NCBI RefSeq assembly: GCF_036192275.1
Contig: NZ_CP108088.1
Location: forward strand, 6,263,501-6,327,500
Length of the DNA stretch: 64,000 nt
Direction: 5' to 3'
DNA from: Streptomyces sp. NBC_00250
GTDB taxonomy: Bacteria; Actinomycetota; Actinomycetes; Streptomycetales; Streptomycetaceae
Made by a program: the position numbers and the translations under genes. Below the pieces are notes generated by a model, which saw nothing but the letters and a program-made list of their open reading frames with translations, was not told where the DNA came from and did no database searches. Shown piece after piece: positions 51,215-60,211 of the stretch; within the stretch, counting starts at the first letter, position 1, and each line of letters opens with the position of its first letter.

Positions 51215-51709
51215 ATGGCGATCGAGGTCGGCGCCGAGGCCCCGGAATTCGAGCTCAAGGACAACCACGGGCGCACCGTGCGGCTCTCCGACTTCCGCGG
51301 CGAGAAGAACGTGGTGCTGCTCTTCTACCCCTTCGCCTTCACCGGCGTCTGCACGGGTGAGCTCCGCGAGCTGCGCGACAACCTTCCGGAATTCGTCGAC
51401 GAAGACACCCAGCTCCTCGCCGTCTCCAACGACTCCATCCACACCCTGCGCGTCTTCGCCGAGCAGGAGTCCCTGGAATTCCCGCTGCTCTCCGACTTCT
51501 GGAAGCACGGCGAGGCCTCCCGTGCCTACGGTGTCTTCGACGAGGAGAAGGGCTGCGCGGTGCGCGGCACCTTCATCATCGACAAGGAGGGTGTCGTCCG
51601 CTGGACCGTCGTCAACGCCCTGCCGGACGCCCGTGACCTCGGCGAGTACCTCAAGGCCCTCGACGCGATCCGATCCCCGGTCCGACCCGCGGTCCAGGCC
51701 TCGATCTGA
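51215..51709 (+). CDS. ahpE: AhpE-type peroxiredoxin
   Basis: A 164-residue thiol peroxidase that reduces hydroperoxides and peroxynitrite. The peroxidatic cysteine is Cys46 in the motif [12 protein letters not shown] (P-x-x-x-T-x-x-C). A second cysteine (about 113, EKGCAVRG) is present, so a 1-Cys or atypical 2-Cys mechanism cannot be decided. ATG 51215 is preceded by GAAGGGA. Neighbours DUF3052 and aceE match the ahpE block of mycobacteria. Confidence 0.92.
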   Translation: MAIEVGAEAPEFELKDNHGRTVRLSDFRGEKNVVLLFYPFAFTGVCTGELRELRDNLPEFVDEDTQLLAVSNDSIHTLRVFAEQESLEFPLLSDFWKHGEASRAYGVFDEEKGCAVRGTFIIDKEGVVRWTVVNALPDARDLGEYLKALDAIRSPVRPAVQASI

Positions 51710-51836
51710 CCCGACACCCGGATTCACCGGGCGAATCGACTGTTTCGAGCGGGAACCCGTCACTAGGATCCACTCGTTGATCCGATGCCAACGCACGACT
51801 GGGGGCGCTGCCCCTGGAAACCACATGGAGGGACTC

Positions 51837-52412
51837 GTGGGAGTCAGCCTCAGCAAGGGCGGCAACGTCTCGCTGACCAAGGAGGCCCCTGGCCTCACCG
51901 CCGTGACCGTCGGTCTGGGCTGGGACGTCCGCACCACCACCGGTACGGACTTCGACCTCGACGCCAGCGCCATCCTGGTGAGCGCGGAGGGCAAGGTCCG
52001 CAACGACCAGGACTTCGTCTTCTTCAACAACCTGAAGAGCGCCGACGGCTCCGTCGAGCACACCGGTGACAACCTCACCGGCGAGGGCGAGGGCGACGAC
52101 GAGCAGGTCAAGGTCAGCCTGGCCACCGTGCCGGCCGACGTGGCCAAGATCGTCTTCCCGGTCTCGATCTACGACGCCGAGAACCGCCAGCAGTCCTTCG
52201 GCCAGGTGCGCAACGCGTTCATCCGCGTGGTGAACCAGGCCGGCGGCGCCGAGATCGCGCGGTACGACCTCTCGGAGGACGCCTCGACCGAGACCGCCAT
52301 GGTCTTCGGCGAGCTCTACCGCAACGGCGACGAGTGGAAGTTCCGTGCCGTCGGCCAGGGCTACGCCTCGGGCCTGCGCGGCATCGCGCAGGACTTCGGC
52401 GTCAACGTCTGA
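51837..52412 (+). CDS. TerD-family stress protein (copy 1)
   Basis: A 191-residue protein. TerD signature: [48 protein letters not shown], with the acidic calcium-site cluster DFDLDASA, and later [19 protein letters not shown] and [22 protein letters not shown]. TerD proteins bind Ca2+ and act at the membrane in tellurite and oxidative stress responses. GTG 51837 follows GGAGG. The following gene is a close paralogue; together with terC they form one operon. Confidence 0.96.
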   Translation: MGVSLSKGGNVSLTKEAPGLTAVTVGLGWDVRTTTGTDFDLDASAILVSAEGKVRNDQDFVFFNNLKSADGSVEHTGDNLTGEGEGDDEQVKVSLATVPADVAKIVFPVSIYDAENRQQSFGQVRNAFIRVVNQAGGAEIARYDLSEDASTETAMVFGELYRNGDEWKFRAVGQGYASGLRGIAQDFGVNV

Positions 52413-52496
52413 GCCGAACCGTTCCAACCGTCCGGCGCCGCACACATCCCGTGCGGCGCCGGACGTGCCTCATCACCACCGGGGAGGAAACGAATC

Positions 52497-53072
52497 ATGG
52501 GCGTCACGCTCGCCAAGGGAGGCAATGTCTCCCTCTCCAAGGCCGCACCCAACCTCACCCAGGTCCTCGTCGGGCTCGGCTGGGACGCGCGCTCCACCAC
52601 CGGAGCCCCCTTCGACCTCGACGCAAGCGCGCTGCTGTGCCAGGCCGGACGGGTCCTCGGGGACGAGTACTTCGTCTTCTACAACCAGCTGCGCAGCCCC
52701 GAGGGCTCCGTCGAGCACACCGGCGACAACCTCACCGGCGAGGGTGACGGGGACGACGAGTCCCTGATCGTGGACCTCTCCAAGGTGCCCGCCCACTGCG
52801 ACAAGATCGTCTTCCCGGTATCGATCCATGACGCCGACAACCGGGGTCAGAGCTTCGGCCAGGTCAGCAATGCGTTCATCCGCGTGGTGAACCAGATGGA
52901 CGGCCAGGAACTCGCGCGCTACGACCTCTCCGAGGACGCCTCCACAGAGACGGCGATGATCTTCGGCGAGCTCTACCGATACAACGGCGAATGGAAGTTC
53001 CGCGCCGTCGGTCAGGGGTACGCGTCGGGGCTGCGGGGCATCGCTCTAGACTTCGGGGTCAACGTTTCGTAA
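52497..53072 (+). CDS. TerD-family stress protein (copy 2)
   Basis: A 191-residue TerD with the same length as copy 1 and the same motifs ([59 protein letters not shown]). Conservation is highest in the C-terminal half. It differs by two cysteines near the middle (LLCQAG, AHCDK). ATG 52497 follows GGGAGGAAA. The stop is 29 bases before the TerC-like gene, so they are co-transcribed. Confidence 0.96.
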   Translation: MGVTLAKGGNVSLSKAAPNLTQVLVGLGWDARSTTGAPFDLDASALLCQAGRVLGDEYFVFYNQLRSPEGSVEHTGDNLTGEGDGDDESLIVDLSKVPAHCDKIVFPVSIHDADNRGQSFGQVSNAFIRVVNQMDGQELARYDLSEDASTETAMIFGELYRYNGEWKFRAVGQGYASGLRGIALDFGVNVS

Positions 53073-53101
53073 AGCCATGTAATTTCACGATGGGGTAGAC
53101 A

Positions 53102-54250
53102 GTGGTTCTGAAAACCTTCGGCTGGTCGTTCGCCATCACGGCGCTCGGTCTGGTCGCAGCGGTGCTCTACGGGGGGTGGGAAGCGTTCGGGATCGTCGCG
53201 ATCCTGTGCATCCTCGAGATCTCGCTGTCCTTCGACAACGCAGTGGTCAACGCCGGAATCCTGAAGAAGATGAATGCCTTCTGGCAGAAGATCTTCCTCA
53301 CCGTCGGTGTGCTCATCGCCGTCTTCGGCATGCGTCTGGTCTTCCCCGTCGTGATCGTGGCGATCAGTGCCAAGATCGGCCCGATCGAGGCCGTCGATCT
53401 CGCCCTCAACGACGCCGAGCGCTACGAGCAGCTCGTGACCGACGCCCACCCGTCGATCGCGGCCTTCGGCGGCATGTTCCTCCTGATGATCTTCCTCGAC
53501 TTCATCTTCGAGGACCGTGACATCAAGTGGCTCGGCTGGCTGGAGCGCCCGCTGGCCAAGCTCGGCAAGGTCGACATGCTGTCGGTCTGCATCGCCCTGA
53601 TCGTCCTGGCGGTCAGCGCCATGACCTTCGCGACCCAGGCCCACCAGCACGGCGGCCTGCACGTCGACAAGTCGGCGACCGTCCTCCTCTCGGGCGTCTT
53701 CGGTCTCATCACGTACCTCATCGTCGGCGGTCTCTCGGGTTACTTCGAGAACAAGCTGGAGGAGGAAGAGGAGCGCGAGCAGGAGGCCGAGGAAGAGGCC
53801 AAGCGCAGCGGCAAGAAGGTCGGCGTCGTGCAGCTGGCCGGCAAGGCCGCCTTCTTCATGTTCCTCTACCTGGAGGTCCTCGACGCCTCCTTCTCCTTCG
53901 ACGGTGTCATCGGCGCCTTCGCCATCACCAACGACATCGTCCTGATGGCGCTCGGCCTCGGCGTCGGTGCCATGTACGTCCGTTCGCTCACGGTCTACCT
54001 GGTCCGCCAGGGCACCCTCGACGACTACGTCTACCTGGAGCACGGCGCGCACTACGCGATCGGCGCGCTGGCCGTGCTCCTCATGGTCACCATCCGGTAC
54101 GAGATCCCCGAGGTGGTCACCGGTCTCATCGGTGTCACCCTCATCGCCTGGTCCTTCTGGTCCTCCGTCCGCCGGAACAAGGCGATCGCGGAGGCCGAGG
54201 GCGGGTCCGGTTCCTCGGGAGACAAGACCGAGGTGACGTCCGGGGTGTGA
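53102..54250 (+). CDS. TerC/DUF475-type integral membrane protein
   Basis: A 382-residue membrane protein with about nine hydrophobic segments. Two internal motifs, LEISLSFDNAVVNAGIL near residue 40 and LYLEVLDASFSFDGVIGAFA near residue 260, are the acidic membrane motifs of the TerC superfamily; the DUF475 subfamily has this length. A highly charged loop (about 220-238: LEEEEEREQEAEEEAKR) faces the cytoplasm. TerC proteins are linked to metal (Mn2+) export and anchor Ter complexes. GTG 53102 start with a weak ribosome binding site; closely follows terD copy 2. Confidence 0.92.
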   Translation: MVLKTFGWSFAITALGLVAAVLYGGWEAFGIVAILCILEISLSFDNAVVNAGILKKMNAFWQKIFLTVGVLIAVFGMRLVFPVVIVAISAKIGPIEAVDLALNDAERYEQLVTDAHPSIAAFGGMFLLMIFLDFIFEDRDIKWLGWLERPLAKLGKVDMLSVCIALIVLAVSAMTFATQAHQHGGLHVDKSATVLLSGVFGLITYLIVGGLSGYFENKLEEEEEREQEAEEEAKRSGKKVGVVQLAGKAAFFMFLYLEVLDASFSFDGVIGAFAITNDIVLMALGLGVGAMYVRSLTVYLVRQGTLDDYVYLEHGAHYAIGALAVLLMVTIRYEIPEVVTGLIGVTLIAWSFWSSVRRNKAIAEAEGGSGSSGDKTEVTSGV

Positions 54251-54276
54251 CACCCCCGGCAATGAGGAACGCTTCA

Positions 54277-54311
54277 CTGCGGGGCGGCCGGTGCACCCGG
54301 CCGCCCCGCAG
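54277..54311 (+). terminator. Terminator after the terD-terD-terC operon
   Basis: A perfect 15-bp stem (54277-54291 with 54297-54311) and a five-base loop, 26 bases beyond the terC stop. The next gene on this strand starts 72 bases later. Confidence 0.92.
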
Positions 54312-54382
54312 GCATGTGCGCGGGGCCGGCTACCAGGCGCCGGCGATCAGTGGGGTTGCGATCAGTGGGGGGTGAAGGCGGC

Positions 54383-55123
54383 ATGGCCTTCTGGGACAAC
54401 CTGTTTCCGGGGAGGGCGGCGACGCAGTTCGACTCGGGCAGCGCCGCGTCGAACACGATCGACCTGACGAAACGGCGTCCGTCCGTCTCGCTCACCAAGC
54501 AGGGCGCCGCCACCGGCAACCTCCGGGTGAACCTCTCCTGGCGGATGCGGACCTCCGACCTCGAAGGACGCTCCCGCCAGAGCGGCCGACTGCTCCGCAA
54601 CCCCTCCCAGCTCTTCAAGCCCGAGGTCGTGCAGGCGCACACCCAGGGCATGGTCAACGTCGACCTGGACCTGGGCTGCCTCTACGAGCTCACCGACGGC
54701 AGCAAGGGCGTCGTGCAGCCGCTAGGCGGCTTCTTCGGGGACCTGAACGGCGCCCCGTACGTGAAACTCAGCGGCGACGACCGCTTCGGCGGCTCGTCCG
54801 GGGAGACGATCTTCGTCAACCTGGACCACAAGGACGAGATCAAGCGCCTGCTGTTCTTCGTGTACATCTACGACCAGACGCCGGCCTTCGACCGTACGCA
54901 CGCCAAGATCACGCTCTACCCGAGCAACGGCCCCCGGATCGAGATCGAGCTGGACGAGCGCGCCCCGCAGGCCCGCTCCTGCGCGGTCTTCTCCGTGGAG
55001 AACGCCAAGGGCGAGCTGACGGTCCGCCGCGAGGTGCGCTTCGTCTACGGCTTCCAGGCCGAACTGGACCGGCTGTACGGCTGGGGCCTCCAGTGGGGAC
55101 GCGGCTACAAGACCAAGGCGTAG
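54383..55123 (+). CDS. TerA/TerD-like stress protein
   Basis: A 246-residue protein with the Ter fold: SLTKQGAATGNLRVNLSWRMR, VDLDLGCLYELTDGSKGVVQPLGGFFGDLNGAPYVKLSGDDRFGG and HAKITLYPSNGPRIEIELDERAPQARSCAVFSVEN. This matches the TerA-like branch rather than canonical TerD. The N-terminus MAFWDNLFPG is usual for this branch. ATG 54383 follows GAAGG. It faces the long-tailed TerD gene, convergent, with 51 bases of 9-bp repeats between. Confidence 0.85.
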   Translation: MAFWDNLFPGRAATQFDSGSAASNTIDLTKRRPSVSLTKQGAATGNLRVNLSWRMRTSDLEGRSRQSGRLLRNPSQLFKPEVVQAHTQGMVNVDLDLGCLYELTDGSKGVVQPLGGFFGDLNGAPYVKLSGDDRFGGSSGETIFVNLDHKDEIKRLLFFVYIYDQTPAFDRTHAKITLYPSNGPRIEIELDERAPQARSCAVFSVENAKGELTVRREVRFVYGFQAELDRLYGWGLQWGRGYKTKA

Positions 55124-55138
55124 CCGTTGCCCGCGTCC

Positions 55139-55183
55139 TCAGGACACTCGGGACACTCAGGACCCTGCGGACCCTCAGGACCG
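55139..55183. repeat. 9-bp tandem repeat (five copies) across the terD stop codon
   Basis: Five imperfect units of TCAGGACAC type at 55139-55183; the last one contains the stop codon of the reverse-strand TerD gene. Three of the five units begin TCA, that is TGA on the reverse strand. Confidence 0.85.
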
Positions 55184-56077
55184 GACGAACTGGGGGCCCA
55201 TGGGCGGCATCCGGAACTCCGGTGCCGGGTTCTGCTCGGGGGCGGTCACCGGCTGCGGATAGCCGTACGCGGGCGCCCGCTCGGGCATGGGCGGGGGCAT
55301 GGTCGGCTGCGGCGGTACGGGGCTGTGGGCGACGGTCAGGTCGAGGTCGGGGCCGGGGGCGCGTACGACGGCCGCCGTGGCCTCCTGGGCCGCTCCTCCG
55401 GCGCCCGGGCCGCCCGGGGCCTCGCGGAAGCCGCCCTGCGCCTCCTGGAGGCCGTCCTGGGCCTCCTGTGCGCCGTGGGCCTCACCCGCCGGCGTGTCCT
55501 GTCCCGCAGCGTCCCGCCCCGCGTCCTGCGCGTCCTCGTCGACGGAGATGCCGAAGTCGGTGGCGAGGCCGATCAGGCCGGTCGGATAGCCCTGGCCCAC
55601 CGCGCGGAACTTCCAGCCGTCCCCGCGGCGGTACAGCTCGCCGCAGATGACCGCCGTCTCCTCGCCCGTCTCCGCCGTCACGGAGAACAGGGCCAGCGCC
55701 TCGGCCTCGGGCCCGGCCGTCGCGTCGTACAGCAGGATCCGCAGGTCGGACACGGAGCGGAAGGTGCCGCCGTCGGAGGAGGCCGCGATCACCACCCGGT
55801 CGACGGAGGGGTCGAGGCTGCCGAGGTCGGCTTCCACGGTGTCCGTGAGACCCTTGGAGTCACGCTTCTTCGGCAGCCGTCGCACCAGGCCCGAAGGGTG
55901 GCGCGGCTGGTTGTAGAAGACGAAGTCCTCGTCGGACCGCACCCGGCCGGAGGGCCCGAGCAACAGGGCCGAGGCATCCACGTCAGGGACCCCGGAGCCC
56001 GGGGTCCAGCGGAGCACGGCCCGTACGGCCGCGGTGTCGAGAGGGACGTTGGAGCCCTTCAGCATCGCGTGCGTCAT
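55175..56077 (-). CDS. TerD-family protein with long low-complexity C-terminal tail
   Basis: A 300-residue protein. Residues 1-180 are a TerD domain ([79 protein letters not shown]). The rest is a tail with Gln/Glu/Gly/Ala repeats (AHGAQEAQDGLQEAQGG) and a proline-rich end (PPQPTMPPPMPE), a form known from Streptomyces TerD-like proteins. ATG 56077 is used; ATG 56065 is possible. It is divergent from the citE-like gene and convergent with the TerA-like gene. Confidence 0.9.
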   Translation of the reverse strand: MTHAMLKGSNVPLDTAAVRAVLRWTPGSGVPDVDASALLLGPSGRVRSDEDFVFYNQPRHPSGLVRRLPKKRDSKGLTDTVEADLGSLDPSVDRVVIAASSDGGTFRSVSDLRILLYDATAGPEAEALALFSVTAETGEETAVICGELYRRGDGWKFRAVGQGYPTGLIGLATDFGISVDEDAQDAGRDAAGQDTPAGEAHGAQEAQDGLQEAQGGFREAPGGPGAGGAAQEATAAVVRAPGPDLDLTVAHSPVPPQPTMPPPMPERAPAYGYPQPVTAPEQNPAPEFRMPPMGPQFVRS

Positions 56078-56263
56078 GACCGCAATCCTGCCCTCCCGGT
56101 CGACCCGCGGACAACGCGGGGGCGTCACCGATACCGGGCCGAGACGACAGATGCTGACGAGTTACCTGGATTTCATACGCGAAGGGAACTGCGGACACCC
56201 GCACCTACGTACTATTACCGGCCACATGTCGACAGGGTCCAGAGAGGTAGACGGGGGACTTAT

Positions 56264-57460
56264 ATGCGTCATTTCGGGCACATCCCGTCCGCGACACGAG
56301 CCGGTCTCTTCCACCGGGAACCGGCCACGTTCACGGCAGATTCGCCCGCGCGCACGCTCGCGGTGGCCCTGGGTGCCACGCTCTACAGCCCGGCCACCCG
56401 GCCGCGGCTCGCCGACGACGTGCGCAAGCAGGCGGCCCGTGGAGTGGTCTCCATGGTGCTCTGCCTGGAGGACTCCATCAGCGACGCCGACGTCGAGGAG
56501 GGCGAGGACAACCTCGTCCGCCAGTTCGCCGACCTCGCCGCCGGGACCGTGACGGACGCCGACACCGCCACGGACACCGCCACCGACGTACCCCTGCTCT
56601 TCATCCGGGTCCGCGATCCGCGCCAGATCACCGACCTCGTCGACCGGCTCGGAGAAACGGTCCGCCTGCTGTCCGGATTCGTACTCCCCAAGTTCACCGA
56701 GACGCGTGGCCACGCCTTCCTCGAAGCGCTCACCCACGCCGAGCGGACGAGCGGCCGGCGCCTCTTCGCCATGCCCGTCCTGGAGTCCCCCGAGCTCCTC
56801 CACCTGGAGACCCGGGCCGAGACCCTCGCCGGCATCGCCTCGATCACCGACAAGTACCGCGACCGCGTCCTCGCCCTGCGCCTCGGCGTCACCGACTTCT
56901 GCTCCGCGTACGGGCTCCGCCGCTCGCCCGACATGACCGCCTACGACGTCAAGATCGTCGCCAACGTCATCGCCGACGTCGTCAACGTCCTCGGCCGCTC
57001 CGACGGCACCGGCTTCACCGTCACCGGCCCCGTCTGGGAGTACTTCCGGCTCGGCGAGCGCATGTTCAAGCCCCAGCTGCGCCGCAGCCCCTTCCTGGAG
57101 GGCCGCGCCGAGGACCTGCGCACCGCCCTCATCGAGCACGACCTCGACGGCCTGCTGCGCGAGATCGAACTCGACCGCGCCAACGGACTGCTCGGCAAGA
57201 CCTGCATCCACCCCACCCATGTGGTGCCGGTGCACGCCCTCTCCGTGGTCAGCCACGAGGAGTGGAGCGACGCCCAGGACATCCTGCGGCCCGAACAGGG
57301 CGGCGGCGGAGTCCTCCGCTCCGCCTACACGAACAAGATGAACGAAGTGAAGCCGCATCGCGCGTGGGCCGAGCGCACCCTCCTGCGCGCCGAGGTCTTC
57401 GGCGTCGCCAACGAGGACGTCGGCTTCGTGGATCTGCTCACCGCCGGACTTGCCGGCTGA
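56264..57460 (+). CDS. HpcH/HpaI/CitE-family C-C lyase of the Ter metabolite operon
   Basis: A 398-residue TIM-barrel lyase of the citrate lyase beta/HpcH family: VSMVLCLEDSISDADVEEGEDNL, FVLPKFTE, LFAMPVLESPELLHL, and HPTHVVPVHA near the end. Family members cleave or form carbon-carbon bonds of small acids. In Ter-linked operons this lyase stands with two phosphoribosyltransferases and a HAD phosphatase in a predicted nucleoside-like pathway. ATG 56264 follows GGGGGA. Eighteen bases separate it from the fused phosphoribosyltransferase gene, so it heads a three-gene operon. Confidence 0.9.
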   Translation: MRHFGHIPSATRAGLFHREPATFTADSPARTLAVALGATLYSPATRPRLADDVRKQAARGVVSMVLCLEDSISDADVEEGEDNLVRQFADLAAGTVTDADTATDTATDVPLLFIRVRDPRQITDLVDRLGETVRLLSGFVLPKFTETRGHAFLEALTHAERTSGRRLFAMPVLESPELLHLETRAETLAGIASITDKYRDRVLALRLGVTDFCSAYGLRRSPDMTAYDVKIVANVIADVVNVLGRSDGTGFTVTGPVWEYFRLGERMFKPQLRRSPFLEGRAEDLRTALIEHDLDGLLREIELDRANGLLGKTCIHPTHVVPVHALSVVSHEEWSDAQDILRPEQGGGGVLRSAYTNKMNEVKPHRAWAERTLLRAEVFGVANEDVGFVDLLTAGLAG

Positions 57461-57478
57461 CGAAGGGACGTCGACGAC

Positions 57479-60211
57479 GTGGTGTGGACCGGAACGTGGG
57501 TCGCGGAGCGACTGGGCGTCGAACTGATCGGCGACGAGGCGCTACCGGCCCTGTTGGGCCTCGCACTGCGTCGCAACCCCAAGCGCGCGCATCTGCTGGT
57601 CTCCAGTGTGCTGGGCAAGCACGTGCCCCAGCGCCCCTCCGTGGTGTACGGCTCCGGCCTCGACCTCGGCCGGCGCGTCCGCGCGCTCCTCGGTGACGAG
57701 GAGGCCGCGCGCTCCGTCGTCCTCGGGTACGCCGAGACCGCCACGGCCCTGGGTCACGCCGTCGCCGACGGCCTCGGCCTCGCCCCGTACCTCCACTCCA
57801 CCCGACGGCCGGTGGACGGGGTCGCCCGCGCGGGCGGCTTCGAGGAGTCCCACTCGCACGCCACCTCGCACCTGCTGCTGCCCGAGGACCCCAAGCTCCT
57901 CGCGGGCGACGGGCCGCTGGTTCTCGTCGACGACGAGTTCTCCACCGGCAACACCGTCCTCAACACCGTGCGTGCCCTGCACGAGCGCTACCCCCGCGAC
58001 CGGTACGTCGTCGTCGCCCTGGTCGACATGCGCTCGGCCGCCGACCTCGGCCGCCTGGACGCCTTCGCCACGGAGATAGGCGCCCGGGTCGACCTGATAT
58101 CCGGCGCCGCCGGGACCGTACGCCTCCCGGAAGGGGTCCTGGAGAAGGGCCAGGCACTGGTGGCGGAACACGAGCGGGCGTACGAGCCGCCGAGCACGGG
58201 AGGTTCGTCCGCCGCCGGCCCCGCATCCGGCTCCGGGCCCGCCCATGGATCGGCGTCCGCATCCGGCTCCGGGCCCGCCCACGGAGCGGCGTCCGCTTCA
58301 GGCTCCGAGTCCGGGCTCGCTGCCGAATCCGCCACGGCCCCGCATCGGCACGAGCCCGTGCGCGTGGCGCTGGACTGGCCGGAGGACGTACCCGACGGCG
58401 GACGGCACGGCTTCACGCCCGACCAGCGCGATCGCCTGGAGACGGCACTGCCCGCCATGGCGCGCAGGATCGCCGAGGCGCTGGGCGGTCCGGCCGCGGA
58501 GGACCGGACCGGTCCCGTGGCCACGCCGTCCGCAGGACCCCGCACCGCAGGACCCCGCGTCCTCGTCCTCGGCTTCGAGGAGCTGATGTACGCGCCGCTG
58601 CGCCTCGGTACCGCCCTGGAGGACGCCGGACTCGACGTCCGCTACTCCACCACCACCCGCTCGCCCGTCCTCGCCGTGGACGACCCCGGCTACGCGATAC
58701 GCACCCGGCTCGTCTTCCCCGCCCACGACGACCCCGCCGACGGCCCCGGCGAGCGCTACGCCTACAACGTGGCCGGCGCGGGCTTCGACGCCGTCGTCCT
58801 CGTCGTCGACTCCACCGCCGACACCCCGGCCCTGCACGCCCCGGACGGCTTGCTCGCCCAGCTCGCCGCGCACATCCCGCGCGTCGTGCTCGCCGTCGTT
58901 CCTTCGTACACCCCGGCGCCCGCGCCGCACCCCCCGTACGAGGCACACGAAGCACACGAAGTACACGAGGCACACGAAGCGCACGCGACCACGCCGAACG
59001 CCTCTCCGTACCCGCCCCAGGTCACCGAAGCTCCCGAAAGGAGCTCCATGCTGCCCGAGCCCCTCCGCGGCCCCGCCTTCTCGTCGTACGCACCCGAGGA
59101 GGTCGGCTGGCTGCTCCAGGACCTCTCGGACGTCGAGTTGGAGGCGCCCACCGAGGAACGCGAGGAAGCCATCCAGAGCGGCGGCGCGCACTACGCCGAG
59201 TCGCTCCCCGTCGAGTACCAGCCCAGCGACCGCTACCAGGAGCTGTTCCACACGGCCCTGGAGACGTCCGCCGCCCGGATCGCCCGCGCCGTCGGCACCG
59301 TCACCGAGACCGTCCTCGCCGAACGGCCGGGCCGCCGACCCGTGCTCGTCTCGCTCGCGCGGGCCGGTACCCCCGTCGGCGTCCTCATGCGCCGCTGGGC
59401 GCAGGCCCGCCACGGCCTCGAACTCCCGCACTACGCCGTCTCCATCGTGCGCGGCCGCGGCATCGACGCCAACGCCCTGCGCTGGCTGGCCGCCCACCAC
59501 GACCCGGCGGACGTCGTGTTCGTCGACGGCTGGACCGGCAAGGGCGCCATCACCCGCGAACTCGCCGACGCCATCAAGGAGTTCGAGGCGGCCGAGGGCG
59601 TCACGGGCTTCGACCCGGAGATCGCGGTCCTCGCCGACCCCGGTTCCTGTGTCCGTACGTACGGCACGCGCGAGGACTTCCTCATCCCCTCCGCCTGCCT
59701 CAACTCCACGGTCTCCGGCCTGATATCCCGTACGGTCCTCCGTGCCGACCTCGTCGGACCGGACGACTTCCACGGCGGGAAGTTCTACCGCGAACTGGCC
59801 GGCGCCGATGTCTCCAACGACTTCCTCGACGCCGTCGCCGCCCGCTTCGACGAGGTCGGCGGAGCCGTCGACACCGACACCAAGGAACTCCTGGCCGCCG
59901 ACCGCACTCCCACCTGGGAGGGCTGGGCCGCCGTGGAGCGGATCAGCGAGGAGTACGGCATCCACGACGTCAACCTGGTCAAGCCGGGCGTCGGCGAGAC
60001 CACCCGCGTCCTGCTCCGCCGCGTCCCCTGGAAGATCCTCGCCAAGCGGGGCGCCGACGCCGACCTCGCGCACGTCCGGCTGCTCGCCGAGCAGCGCGGC
60101 GTACCGGTCGAGATCGTCGACGAACTCCCGTACAGCTGCGTCGGTCTGATACACCCTCAGTACACCAGGGGTGCGACAGGCGCCGACGGCAGGGCGGTGG
60201 TGTCCCAGTGA
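57479..60211 (+). CDS. Fused phosphoribosyltransferase - TRSP - StiP protein
   Basis: A 910-residue three-part protein. Residues about 1-235: a phosphoribosyltransferase with PRPP loop VLVDDEFSTGNT (Val150-Asp151-Asp152). About 240-285: low-complexity linker containing a 36-bp DNA repeat. About 300-470: TRSP domain with the signature TRSP at 393-396. About 475-523: His/Glu/Ala-rich linker (HEAHEVHEAHEAH). From 524: StiP-type domain with a second PRPP-like loop VFVDGWTGKGAIT (Asp683) and the C-terminal PYSCVGLIHPQYTRG. In many genomes the first and last parts are separate proteins. An internal ribosome binding site and ATG lie at the StiP boundary. GTG 57479 start; overlaps the HAD gene (GTGA). 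Confidence 0.88.
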   Translation: MVWTGTWVAERLGVELIGDEALPALLGLALRRNPKRAHLLVSSVLGKHVPQRPSVVYGSGLDLGRRVRALLGDEEAARSVVLGYAETATALGHAVADGLGLAPYLHSTRRPVDGVARAGGFEESHSHATSHLLLPEDPKLLAGDGPLVLVDDEFSTGNTVLNTVRALHERYPRDRYVVVALVDMRSAADLGRLDAFATEIGARVDLISGAAGTVRLPEGVLEKGQALVAEHERAYEPPSTGGSSAAGPASGSGPAHGSASASGSGPAHGAASASGSESGLAAESATAPHRHEPVRVALDWPEDVPDGGRHGFTPDQRDRLETALPAMARRIAEALGGPAAEDRTGPVATPSAGPRTAGPRVLVLGFEELMYAPLRLGTALEDAGLDVRYSTTTRSPVLAVDDPGYAIRTRLVFPAHDDPADGPGERYAYNVAGAGFDAVVLVVDSTADTPALHAPDGLLAQLAAHIPRVVLAVVPSYTPAPAPHPPYEAHEAHEVHEAHEAHATTPNASPYPPQVTEAPERSSMLPEPLRGPAFSSYAPEEVGWLLQDLSDVELEAPTEEREEAIQSGGAHYAESLPVEYQPSDRYQELFHTALETSAARIARAVGTVTETVLAERPGRRPVLVSLARAGTPVGVLMRRWAQARHGLELPHYAVSIVRGRGIDANALRWLAAHHDPADVVFVDGWTGKGAITRELADAIKEFEAAEGVTGFDPEIAVLADPGSCVRTYGTREDFLIPSACLNSTVSGLISRTVLRADLVGPDDFHGGKFYRELAGADVSNDFLDAVAARFDEVGGAVDTDTKELLAADRTPTWEGWAAVERISEEYGIHDVNLVKPGVGETTRVLLRRVPWKILAKRGADADLAHVRLLAEQRGVPVEIVDELPYSCVGLIHPQYTRGATGADGRAVVSQ
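58223..58294 (+). repeat. Two 36-bp direct repeats in the PRTase-TRSP linker
   Basis: Units 58223-58258 and 58259-58294 differ at few positions and encode ASGSGPAHG(S/A)AS; a decayed third copy follows. In frame, so copy number could vary freely. Confidence 0.85.
59037..59050 (+). promoter_or_regulatory. In-frame internal ribosome binding site and ATG before the StiP domain
   Basis: AAAGGAG (59037-59043), four bases, then ATG (59048-59050) in the frame of the fused gene. Translation from here would give a 387-residue stand-alone StiP protein beginning MLPEPLRGPAFSSYAPEEVGW. The spacing is slightly short but usable. Confidence 0.65.

Noticed and set aside
51215..51709. Bcp/thioredoxin-dependent peroxiredoxin Q instead of AhpE
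   Set aside because: The [12 protein letters not shown] motif and DUF3052/aceE neighbours match AhpE better.
58938..59047. Frameshift or lost stop as a sequencing artefact separating PRTase-TRSP from StiP
   Set aside because: The frame is open and codon composition stays coding-like through the linker; nothing in the sequence shows an indel, though it cannot be excluded without reads.
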